NCBI GenBank assembly: GCA_963774625.1
Contig: CAVZFQ010000018.1
Span: 456,298 to 520,297, forward strand
DNA length: 64,000 nucleotides
Reading direction: 5' to 3'
Source of the DNA: VAXT01 sp963774625
GTDB taxonomy: Bacteria > Actinomycetota > Thermoleophilia > Gaiellales > Gaiellaceae
The first letter of the stretch is position 1. The number at the start of each line of letters is the position of its first letter. The position numbers and the translations under genes were made by a program. The notes under the pieces were generated by a model. That model was given only the letters and a program-made list of their open reading frames with translations, did no database searches and was not told where the DNA came from. Shown here piece after piece: positions 53,577 through 64,000 of this stretch.

Positions 53577-55217
53577 CTAAACGAGCTCGCTGACCGCCGA
53601 GCGGATGCGCAGAAGCTGGTCTTGCAGCTCCTTGGCCCGCTCCGGATCCGCGTGGGAGAGCTCCCGCCGGAGGTGGCGCTCACGCAACCGCAAGAGGAGC
53701 TCCTTGCCCGTCTGCTCGTCGATCGCCTCGGCGGCGGCCCGGGCATCGAGCTCGGCCATCAGCGACACGAGCTCGCGGTCGTCGTCGCGCCCTTCCTCGA
53801 TCAGATGCTCGCGCATCCGGCGATTGAGCTCGTCGTCGAAGTGGTCCGGCGTCAACTCGGCGAGAAGCCGGACGAGCTCGGGGTGCGCAACGCACCCTGC
53901 GAGCGCATCACGCTCGAGGCGGTCGCCCGCTTCGATGAGGCGGCCGGGCGCGGCAGACCCGGCGCTCGTCGAGCCCCCAGCCGCCCGCAATTCGACCGTG
54001 AGGCCGAGGCGGTCGTTGGCAAGCCGCCAGGCATCGTGGCGCTCCGGAGACTCGGGGATCGTGTTGAGAACCTCCTGGACGCCGACGTACGCGTGACCTC
54101 GATCCCGCGCGCGGTCGAGGATCAATCGAACCCGATGGACCGCGTAGGGCTCGGCCGACGCGAGACGCTCCTCGAACCCGTCCGGGTCGTCGGCTGGATC
54201 CTTCCCCTGGGGCAACGCGACGACGCGCACGTCGAAGCCCTGCTTCAAGGCCAGCTCCATTCCCCGCAGCGTCGCGTCCTCGCCGGCGGCATCGGAGTCG
54301 AAACAGAGGAAGACGCGCCTCGTGAGGCGCCCGAGCTCCTTCAGCTGAGCCTCGGTGAGCGCGGTGCCCATCGAGGCGATGACGGGCAGGACACCGGCCT
54401 GCCGAAGTGCGATCACGTCCGTGTTCCCCTCGACCACGAGCGCACGGTCTTCCTTCGAGATCGCAGGGCGCGCGAGATTGAGCCCGTAGAGCACGTTCGA
54501 CTTCCGAAAGAGCTCGCTCTCGGGCGAGTTGACGTACTTGCCGCGCAAGGGATCGTCCTCGTGCAGCTTGCGCGCCTGGAAGCCGACGATGCGACCCCGG
54601 GCGTCGGTCAGCGGGAACATGAGCCGGCGCTCGAAGTAGTCGCCGCCGCGGCGGCTCAGCAGGCCGGCCGCGGCCAGCTCTTCGCGCGTGAAGCCCTTCT
54701 CCCCCGCGCCCTTGCCCAGCTTCGCGCCGGACGGTGAAAGCCCGAGGCGGAACTCGCGGCAGACCTCTTCGCCCAGGCCCCTCGACGTCAAGTACTCGCG
54801 GACCGGCTCACCCGCGGGCGTCTCCCAGAGCACGCGCTCGTAGAACCCTGCGGCCTGGTCGAGCAGCGCGTAGAGCCGCTGGCGGCGGTGGCGCTTCGCG
54901 TCCGCCTCCGGGGACGCGTCCTCATACTCGAGCGGGACGCGAAAGCGCTCGGCGAGCCACTCGATGGCGCCGACGAAGTCGAGGCTCTCGGTCTCGCGCA
55001 CGAACGAGATCGAGTCGCCGCCGACACCGCACCCGAAGCAGTGATACGTGCCGCGGTCGGGTGACACCGAAAACGACGGCGTCTTCTCCTGGTGGAAGGG
55101 GCACAGGCCGCTGTACCTGCCCCCCACCTTGCGCAGCCGGACTCGCGCCTCGACGAGCTCGACGATGTTCGCGGCCGCCTTGACGGCCTCGACCGACTCG
55201 TCCTTGATGCGGGCCAC
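53577..55217 (-). CDS. dnaG: DNA primase
   Basis: 546 residues from GTG 55217. N-terminal CHC2 zinc finger (CPFHQEKTPSFSVSPDRG then CFGCG), the primase core, the Toprim segment VVEGNTDVIALRQAGV (usual VVEGYMD), and DSDAAGEDAT with the acidic metal ligands. The C-terminal helicase-binding region is present. The start overlaps the dgt stop in TAGTG. It makes RNA primers for replication. Confidence 0.95.
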   Translation of the reverse strand: MARIKDESVEAVKAAANIVELVEARVRLRKVGGRYSGLCPFHQEKTPSFSVSPDRGTYHCFGCGVGGDSISFVRETESLDFVGAIEWLAERFRVPLEYEDASPEADAKRHRRQRLYALLDQAAGFYERVLWETPAGEPVREYLTSRGLGEEVCREFRLGLSPSGAKLGKGAGEKGFTREELAAAGLLSRRGGDYFERRLMFPLTDARGRIVGFQARKLHEDDPLRGKYVNSPESELFRKSNVLYGLNLARPAISKEDRALVVEGNTDVIALRQAGVLPVIASMGTALTEAQLKELGRLTRRVFLCFDSDAAGEDATLRGMELALKQGFDVRVVALPQGKDPADDPDGFEERLASAEPYAVHRVRLILDRARDRGHAYVGVQEVLNTIPESPERHDAWRLANDRLGLTVELRAAGGSTSAGSAAPGRLIEAGDRLERDALAGCVAHPELVRLLAELTPDHFDDELNRRMREHLIEEGRDDDRELVSLMAELDARAAAEAIDEQTGKELLLRLRERHLRRELSHADPERAKELQDQLLRIRSAVSELV

Positions 55218-56182
55218 TAGAGACCCGCCGCGTAGTCGAGCGCGAAGCGATCGGTCATCCCTGCAACGTAGTCGACGATCTCGGTCGGCCCGTCGCCGCG
55301 CTCGGCGAGGTGCTCGAAGATCGCGCGCACCGCCGTGCTCGCGCGCTCGTGCTCCGCAGCCGTGTGCGGGCCCAGGTAGACGCGCTCGAACATGAAGGAG
55401 CGCAACGCGAGCATCGCCGCCCCGATCTCCTCGCTCTGGCGGATGTCGCCCTCGCGCTCGGAGGTCTCGACGAGGTCGTGGACGAGCGTGTCGATGCGCT
55501 TCGAGCCCTTCGGTCCGAGGAGCTCGACCTCTTCCTGCGGGAGGTCCGCGGGGTCGAGGATCCCGTGGCGGACGGCGTCGTCGATGTCGTGGTTGATGTA
55601 GGCGACGCGGTCGACGATGCGGACGATCCGGCCCTCGAGCGTCCCGGGCTCGTCCGGCCCGGTGTGCTTGAGAATCCCGTCGCGCACTTCGGCGGTCAGG
55701 TTGAGCGACTCGGCGATGCGGAGCGACTGCTCGTTGTGGCGGAAGCCGGTCTGGAAGCGCTCCTGCAGGGCCTCGTCGAGCGCCTGCTCGCCGGCGTGGC
55801 CGAACGGCGGGTGCCCCATGTCGTGGCCCAGACCGATCGACTCGGTCAGGTCCTCGTTCAGGCGCAAAGCTCGTGCGACTCCGCGGGCGATGGCCGTCGT
55901 CTCGAGGGTGTGGGTCATCCGCGTCCGGAAGTGGTCGCCGTCGGGATCGATGAAGACCTGCGTCTTGCCTTTCAGGCGGCGGAACGCCTTCGAATGGAGG
56001 ATCCGGTCGCGGTCGCGCTGGAACGGCGTGCGCAGGCGACACTCCCCTTCCTCGCGCGCGCGCCCGCGTGTGCCATAAGAGCGGACGGCGAGCGGCGACA
56101 GCCACGACTCCTCGTGCTCGCGTACGCGCGCCTCGAAGGCATCGGCCACTCTGCCTGCCAGTTCCGGCATGGTCTTCGCCAC
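55217..56182 (-). CDS. dgt: Deoxyguanosinetriphosphate triphosphohydrolase-like protein
   Basis: 321 residues. The HD motif is in THTLETTAIARG and GHDMGHPPFGHAGEQALDE, with EGRIVRIVDRVAYINHDIDDA later. The family hydrolyses dGTP, or other dNTPs, to the nucleoside and triphosphate. It is coupled to dnaG downstream and follows the SDR gene almost without a gap. Confidence 0.92.
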   Translation of the reverse strand: MAKTMPELAGRVADAFEARVREHEESWLSPLAVRSYGTRGRAREEGECRLRTPFQRDRDRILHSKAFRRLKGKTQVFIDPDGDHFRTRMTHTLETTAIARGVARALRLNEDLTESIGLGHDMGHPPFGHAGEQALDEALQERFQTGFRHNEQSLRIAESLNLTAEVRDGILKHTGPDEPGTLEGRIVRIVDRVAYINHDIDDAVRHGILDPADLPQEEVELLGPKGSKRIDTLVHDLVETSEREGDIRQSEEIGAAMLALRSFMFERVYLGPHTAAEHERASTAVRAIFEHLAERGDGPTEIVDYVAGMTDRFALDYAAGL

Positions 56183-56183
56183 G

Positions 56184-56966
56184 TTAGATGATGATCGGGA
56201 CGGTTCCGCCGTCGACGCTCCAGGCAGAACCCGTCACATAACTGGCGCGGTCGGAGCACAGAAAGCAGATGACGGCCGCGATCTCCTCCGGCTCGGCGAG
56301 CCGGCCGAGCGGGCGGCCTGCACCGACCGCTGCGAGCACCTCGTCGCGGCTCTTCCCGGACGTGGACGCCTGCTGGTCGGCAAGCCCGCCGTCGGCCAAC
56401 CAGGCCGCCGTCGCCGTCGGTCCCGGCGTGACCGCGTTGCAGCGAATCCCCTCCTTGGCGTAGATGTCCGCAACCAGCCGGGACAGGGACAGCACCGCGG
56501 CCTTCGTCACCGAGTAGTGCGGCATGCCGGTCGATGGTCGCTTGCCGGCCGTGGACGACACGTTGACGATCGAGCCCCCGCCCCCCTCGCGCATCGACGG
56601 GAGCGCGGCCCGGACCGCGCGCACATAACTCATGACGTTGAGTTGCCACAATTCGTCCCACTCGCCGTCGGAAAGCTCCTCGAAGGACGCCTGGTACGCG
56701 TACCCGACGTTGTTGACGAGACACGCGACCGGCCCGAGGGCGCTTGCCTCCCGGATCAGCCTTTCCGGCGCCCCCGGCTCGGCGAGATCGGACACCACGC
56801 CCAGCGCCGCACCGACCTCGCTCCGCGCGCTGTCGACACGGTCGGAGTCTCGCCCGGACACGACGACTTGCGCACCCTCCTCGACCAGGAGCCGCGCCGT
56901 CTCCAGCCCGATGCCGCCGGTCGAGCCGGTGACGACGCACACCCGATCGGAGAGGCCCAGTTCCAA
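56184..56966 (-). CDS. Short-chain dehydrogenase/reductase
   Basis: 260 residues. NAD(P)-binding TGSTGGIG, NNVGYA, catalytic Ser in NVSSTAG and Tyr-x3-Lys in YSVTKAA, and the C-terminal GSAWSVDGG. The substrate is unknown. A TACGCT -10 (56980-56975) sits 8 nt before the TTG start 56966 and overlaps the -10 of the divergent phosphatase gene. Confidence 0.92.
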   Translation of the reverse strand: MELGLSDRVCVVTGSTGGIGLETARLLVEEGAQVVVSGRDSDRVDSARSEVGAALGVVSDLAEPGAPERLIREASALGPVACLVNNVGYAYQASFEELSDGEWDELWQLNVMSYVRAVRAALPSMREGGGGSIVNVSSTAGKRPSTGMPHYSVTKAAVLSLSRLVADIYAKEGIRCNAVTPGPTATAAWLADGGLADQQASTSGKSRDEVLAAVGAGRPLGRLAEPEEIAAVICFLCSDRASYVTGSAWSVDGGTVPIII

Positions 56967-56986
56967 GGCGCGTTAGCGTACTGGGC

Positions 56987-57652
56987 GTGACGACGATCCT
57001 CATCGCCCGCCATGGGCAGAGCGACTGGAACCAGAAGAAGCGCTGGCAGGGGCACGCGGACCGGCCGCTCACCGACAAAGGCCGCGAACAGGCGCAGGCG
57101 CTGGCCGACCGCCTGGCGCACATCGAGCTCGACGCTGTCTACTCGAGCGACTTGCAGCGCGCTCGAGACACCGCAGCCGTCGTCGCGGAGAGCCAGGGCC
57201 TCGAGCTGCGGCAGCTTCCCGACCTGCGGGAGGTCGACGTCGGCTCCTGGTCCGGTCTGACGAGGGTCGAAGCCGAAGAGCGTTTTCCCGAAGGGTTCGC
57301 CCGGTGGCGCGACGGCTACCCGGGCTGGAAGGACGGCGAGACGTACGAGGCGATGACCGACCGCGTGCTACGAGCCGTCGACGAGATCGCCGCGGAGCAC
57401 GAGGGCGGCCGCGTGCTCGTGGTCTCGCATGGAGGGCCGATCCGCGCCCTGCACGCTGCGGCGCTCGGCCTCGACGTCCACGCCTACCGCCGCCTGCGCC
57501 CGGTCGAGCCCAATGCACGGCTGTCGGCCGTATGCGTCGTCGACGGCAAGCTGACCGAGCTCTGTCCGGCCGGGGAGATCGACGCCCTGATTGCGCGCGA
57601 CCAGGAAGCGCGCCGCGAGGCCGCCGCGCAGCCCCCCACGCCCGCGGGCTGA
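56987..57652 (+). CDS. Histidine phosphatase superfamily protein
   Basis: 221 residues. RHGQSDWN carries the catalytic His; LVVSHGGPIRAL has the second; SSDLQRARDTA and REVDVGSWSGLT are typical of the phosphoglycerate mutase-like branch. The substrate is unknown: it may be a phosphosugar or a nucleotide-linked sugar phosphate. A TAGCGT -10 (56974-56979) lies 7 nt before GTG 56987. Confidence 0.9.
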   Translation: MTTILIARHGQSDWNQKKRWQGHADRPLTDKGREQAQALADRLAHIELDAVYSSDLQRARDTAAVVAESQGLELRQLPDLREVDVGSWSGLTRVEAEERFPEGFARWRDGYPGWKDGETYEAMTDRVLRAVDEIAAEHEGGRVLVVSHGGPIRALHAAALGLDVHAYRRLRPVEPNARLSAVCVVDGKLTELCPAGEIDALIARDQEARREAAAQPPTPAG

Positions 57653-57714
57653 CCAGGTGTGAAATCCGCCGCCGTGGGTAGGAGCCGGATACTGCGGCGC
57701 GTCAGAGAGAAGCC

Positions 57715-58524
57715 ATGAAGATACGAGCGCTGCTACTTGGTCTTGTCATCGCCGTCATGGTGCAAGGGCCGGCCGCCGCCGCGTCGCCGCCGCTCCCGAA
57801 CAGCATGGCTGCGATCGGCGACTCGATTACGCGCGCAACCGACGTCTGTTGCTGGTACGGCGACCACCCGCCCCAGTCGTGGAGCACCGGCGGCGGGCTC
57901 TTCGACGGCATCAGCAGCCATTACGAGCGGCTCCTCGGACTGAACCCGGGAATCTACGGACGCAACTTCAACGATGCTCGCGCCGGAGCGAAGATGCGAG
58001 ACGCCCAGGGGCAGGCGCAGATCGCCGTAACACAGGGGGCGAGCTACGTCACGATCCTGATGGGCGCGAACGACGCCTGCACCAGCTCGATCTCGACGAT
58101 GACGAGCGTCAGCGATTTCCGCGCTCAATTCACGGCCGCCATGAACGTGCTCGCGACGGGGTTGCCGTCTGGCTCTCACGTCTTCGTGGGCAGCGTCCCG
58201 AACATCTACCAGCTCTGGGCGCTCTTCAGAAACAACTCGACGGCGCGGTTCGTCTGGTCGGTGGCCCAGATCTGCCAGTCGATGCTCTCGCCGGCGAACA
58301 CGGAGCAGAACCGGCAGACGGTGCTCGCTCGCGTACGGGCCTTCAATCAGGTGCTCGCCGAGGTCTGTGCCCAGCACTTCATGTGCCGCTTCGACGACAA
58401 CGCGATCTTCAACTACCCGTTTGCATCCGGCCACGTGAGCAGGCTCGACTACTTCCATCCGAGCCTGTCCGGCCAAGCCGTGCTCGCGTCCGTCACCTGG
58501 GCGCGGTCGTGGTGGGCCGCGTAG
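57715..58524 (+). CDS. Secreted SGNH/GDSL hydrolase
   Basis: 269 residues with a Sec signal ending near AAA. Block I AIGDSIT carries the catalytic serine, block III LMGANDAC the Asn, and block V YFHPS the His of the SGNH triad. It is probably an esterase or lipase acting outside the cell. AGAGAGAAG acts as the ribosome-binding site before ATG 57715. Confidence 0.9.
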   Translation: MKIRALLLGLVIAVMVQGPAAAASPPLPNSMAAIGDSITRATDVCCWYGDHPPQSWSTGGGLFDGISSHYERLLGLNPGIYGRNFNDARAGAKMRDAQGQAQIAVTQGASYVTILMGANDACTSSISTMTSVSDFRAQFTAAMNVLATGLPSGSHVFVGSVPNIYQLWALFRNNSTARFVWSVAQICQSMLSPANTEQNRQTVLARVRAFNQVLAEVCAQHFMCRFDDNAIFNYPFASGHVSRLDYFHPSLSGQAVLASVTWARSWWAA

Positions 58525-58561
58525 CACTGGGAGCCGCCGCGAAGCCGATACGCTCCGACTC

Positions 58562-58801
58562 GTGGAGGACTACACGAGCAAGTACAAGGGCGAGCAGGTC
58601 GAGGTCGCACTGTTCGGCGGCGACTACCAGGACGGCGTGCTCACGGCGTATTGCGCCATCGACGAGGTGGCGCACATCGAGCTGAACGGCCACATCCTGA
58701 TCCCGCTCCAGAACATCGCGTCGCTCCACTGCACGAGCCGCTGCGACGCTCCGGAGCCGGACTGGCCGCCGCGCGGGCTCGCCGACGACGAGCGGGAGTA
58801 G
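58562..58801 (+). CDS. Small conserved-looking hypothetical protein
   Basis: 79 residues from GTG 58562, mainly beta (KGEQVEVALFGGDYQDGVLTAY, HIELNGHILIPLQNI), with two Cys late in the chain. No family recognised. TACGCT (58549-58554) lies 7 nt before the start. It is followed 4 nt later by the M48 gene, probably in one transcript. Confidence 0.6.
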   Translation: MEDYTSKYKGEQVEVALFGGDYQDGVLTAYCAIDEVAHIELNGHILIPLQNIASLHCTSRCDAPEPDWPPRGLADDERE

Positions 58802-58805
58802 CTCC

Positions 58806-59648
58806 ATGCGCACGGCGCTGGCGGCCGCGCGGAACCTGCTCAAGGCCTGGTTGCTCCTCGTGGGGGTTTGCGGCGGCCTGGGGCTCATCGGCTGGGGCCT
58901 CGGCGGCATCCGCTTCGCATCCCTCTTCATCTGTTTTGGGCTACTCGTCGCCGCCGCGGTCTACTGGCACCTCGATCGGGCGGCGCTCGGCATGGTCGGC
59001 GCGCGCGAGCTCGCAGCCGCAGAGGCGCCACTGCTGCAGTCGACCGTGGAGCGACTGGCGGCGCGTGCCCGGGTCGCCAAGCCGCGTCTGTACCTCTTTC
59101 CCGATGCGCATCCGCGAGTCGCCTCCGCCGGTCGTGGACCGCGCGGCTCGGCCCTGGCGGTAAGCGCCGGTTTTCTCTCCATTACCTCGCCGGCCGAGCT
59201 CGAGGGCGTCCTCGCGCACGAGCTGGCACATGCCCGCAACCGCGATGTGCTCACGCAGACGATCGCAGCCGTTCTCGCCGGCGCGCTGATCGAGTCGAGC
59301 CGCATCGGCGGCTGGCTCGCACGAGGGTTTCTCTTCGTGCTCGGCCCGATTGCGGCAGCGTTCGTCCACCTGCTCCTGTCGCCGAGCCGCGAGTACGCAG
59401 CCGACCGGGCAGCCGCCGCGATCTGCGAGTCACCGCACGGGCTGGCCGACGCGCTCCTGCGCATGGAACAGGCCGGCGAGCTCGTCGAGTTCAGCGGCAG
59501 TCCCGCGACCGAGCCTCTCTACACAGTCAATCCGTTTGCCGAGAAAGGCCTGGCCGGCATGTTCGTCACGCATCCGCCCGTCGAGGAGCGGGTGCGGCGC
59601 CTGCGGGAGCTCGACCCGGACTGGCGCGAGAAGCTGCGAGCGGCATGA
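58806..59648 (+). CDS. M48 family membrane zinc protease, HtpX-like
   Basis: 280 residues. Two N-terminal membrane helices, the zinc site HELAH in VLAHELAHARNRD, two further hydrophobic stretches, and the third ligand region EYAADRAAA. It resembles HtpX in size and order, acting on damaged membrane proteins. Its end faces the rRNA operon terminator. Confidence 0.88.
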   Translation: MRTALAAARNLLKAWLLLVGVCGGLGLIGWGLGGIRFASLFICFGLLVAAAVYWHLDRAALGMVGARELAAAEAPLLQSTVERLAARARVAKPRLYLFPDAHPRVASAGRGPRGSALAVSAGFLSITSPAELEGVLAHELAHARNRDVLTQTIAAVLAGALIESSRIGGWLARGFLFVLGPIAAAFVHLLLSPSREYAADRAAAAICESPHGLADALLRMEQAGELVEFSGSPATEPLYTVNPFAEKGLAGMFVTHPPVEERVRRLRELDPDWREKLRAA

Positions 59649-59652
59649 AAAA

Positions 59653-59678
59653 GGCCCGGAGTCGTGAGACTCCGGGCC
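59653..59678 (-). terminator. rRNA operon terminator
   Basis: GGCCCGGAGTC (59653-59663) and GACTCCGGGCC (59668-59678) form an 11-bp stem with a 4-nt loop. On the minus strand it is followed by TTTTT (59652-59648), so it ends the rRNA transcript; read from the plus side it may also stop the M48 gene. Confidence 0.9.
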
Positions 59679-59686
59679 AGAATAAT

Positions 59687-59802
<116 letters not shown>

Positions 59803-59871
59803 CTTGTCAGGGACGCGCACGTATCGCGCACCCTCAAAACTCCATAGCGGCTAACACGTGTTCTAAATCAA

Positions 59872-63297
<3,426 letters not shown>

Positions 63298-63581
63298 AAA
63301 GAACACGTGTGTTGCCACTATGGAGTTTTCAAGGTGCACGCGGGTCGGCGCCCACAGAGAAAGAACCGCCGCCTAGAAGGGACGGTCTCTCAAAACTCAA
63401 CAGCGTGAATTACATACATCGAGGTCAACGTATTTCTAGGCGACCTGGTTAACCGGACGGAAATTAAGACGGTTGCACCGGCAAAGCCGGCACAACCTCC
63501 TTTGGTCGGCATCGCAAGCGACGCCTTAGTCTCCATCAAACGGGCCAGGAGCCTCCGGAGTAAGAGCTCCGGATTCCCTAG
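63298..63581 (-). other. 16S-23S intergenic spacer without tRNA
   Basis: About 284 nt. No tRNA-Ile or tRNA-Ala is found. A hairpin TCCGGAG/CTCCGGA (about 63555-63574) lies close to the 16S 3' end, and CCGGCAAAGCCGG (near 63478) is another short stem. Nothing else is seen. Confidence 0.75.
63300..63310 (-). repeat. 23S processing stem, 5' arm
   Basis: AGAACACGTGT (63300-63310) is exactly complementary to ACACGTGTTCT at 59854-59864 just beyond the 23S 3' end. The complementarity continues outward with mismatches through ACTCCATAG and CTATGGAGT. This is the usual RNase III stem closing the pre-23S. Confidence 0.85.

Positions 63582-64000
<419 letters not shown>

Overview
The window is a 64-kb piece of a GC-rich actinobacterial chromosome. 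Several features point to a deep-branching actinobacterium, most likely class Thermoleophilia (Gaiellales or Solirubrobacterales): WhiA, the order uvrC / whiA / gap / pgk / tpiA, an actinobacterial HxHxH HIT protein, Gram-positive type LexA boxes, and many secreted proteins with N-terminal Sec, Tat or lipoprotein signals. The class assignment is inferred from gene content; I could not compare the rRNA with a database.

Layout. 1-5.8 kb: an HD-GYP protein cut by the window edge, a 41-aa hydrophobic protein, an SOS-controlled LysM protein, a phosphodiesterase, secreted glycosidase-like paralogue 1, and a DgcN/DgcA-like pair. 5.9-12.2 kb: two tandem secreted M43 zinc proteases, tRNA-Arg, CorA, an RTX-repeat protein, a HIT hydrolase and a degenerate cupredoxin. 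12.3-19.3 kb: an ArgH-like protein lacking its catalytic residues, tRNA-Gly, class I aldolase, GlpX, an EamA transporter and a twice-frameshifted argS. 19.4-26.4 kb: membrane proteins, an M48 protease, a phosphoesterase, a Ser/Thr kinase and an ECF sigma factor. 26.4-41 kb: the central glycolytic run gap, pgk, tpiA, gpmI, then a candidate structured RNA beside whiA, MGMT, P5C dehydrogenase and uvrC, with glycosidase-like paralogues 2 and 3. 42-59.6 kb: a HemQ-like protein, peroxiredoxin, a beta-helix protein, a subtilase, a hybrid histidine kinase, a flippase-like protein, dnaG, dgt, GDSL hydrolase and a second M48 protease. 59.65-64 kb: a 16S-23S-5S rRNA operon on the minus strand, cut inside 16S by the window end.

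How it works together. Five enzymes (class I FBA, GapA, PGK, TPI, GpmI) plus the gluconeogenic bisphosphatase GlpX supply most of lower glycolysis and gluconeogenesis. DNA maintenance is represented by uvrC, MGMT, dnaG, dgt and the SOS-controlled LysM protein. A large share of the rest is surface biology: proteases, glycosidase-like proteins, beta-helix and beta-propeller proteins and lipoproteins.

The clearest cross-cutting signal is transcriptional. At about eighteen genes a TANNNT -10 box sits only 6-9 nt before the start codon, which implies leaderless mRNAs, and two divergent gene pairs share overlapping -10 boxes. The most unusual loci are the SOS promoter of the LysM protein (two perfect LexA boxes on a near-consensus promoter), a 120-nt three-way-junction RNA candidate beside whiA, a 443-nt low-complexity insert in the 23S core, the catalytically incomplete ArgH-like protein, and CTG start codons overlapping upstream TGA stops. 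No CRISPR array, insertion sequence, prophage or integrase was seen.
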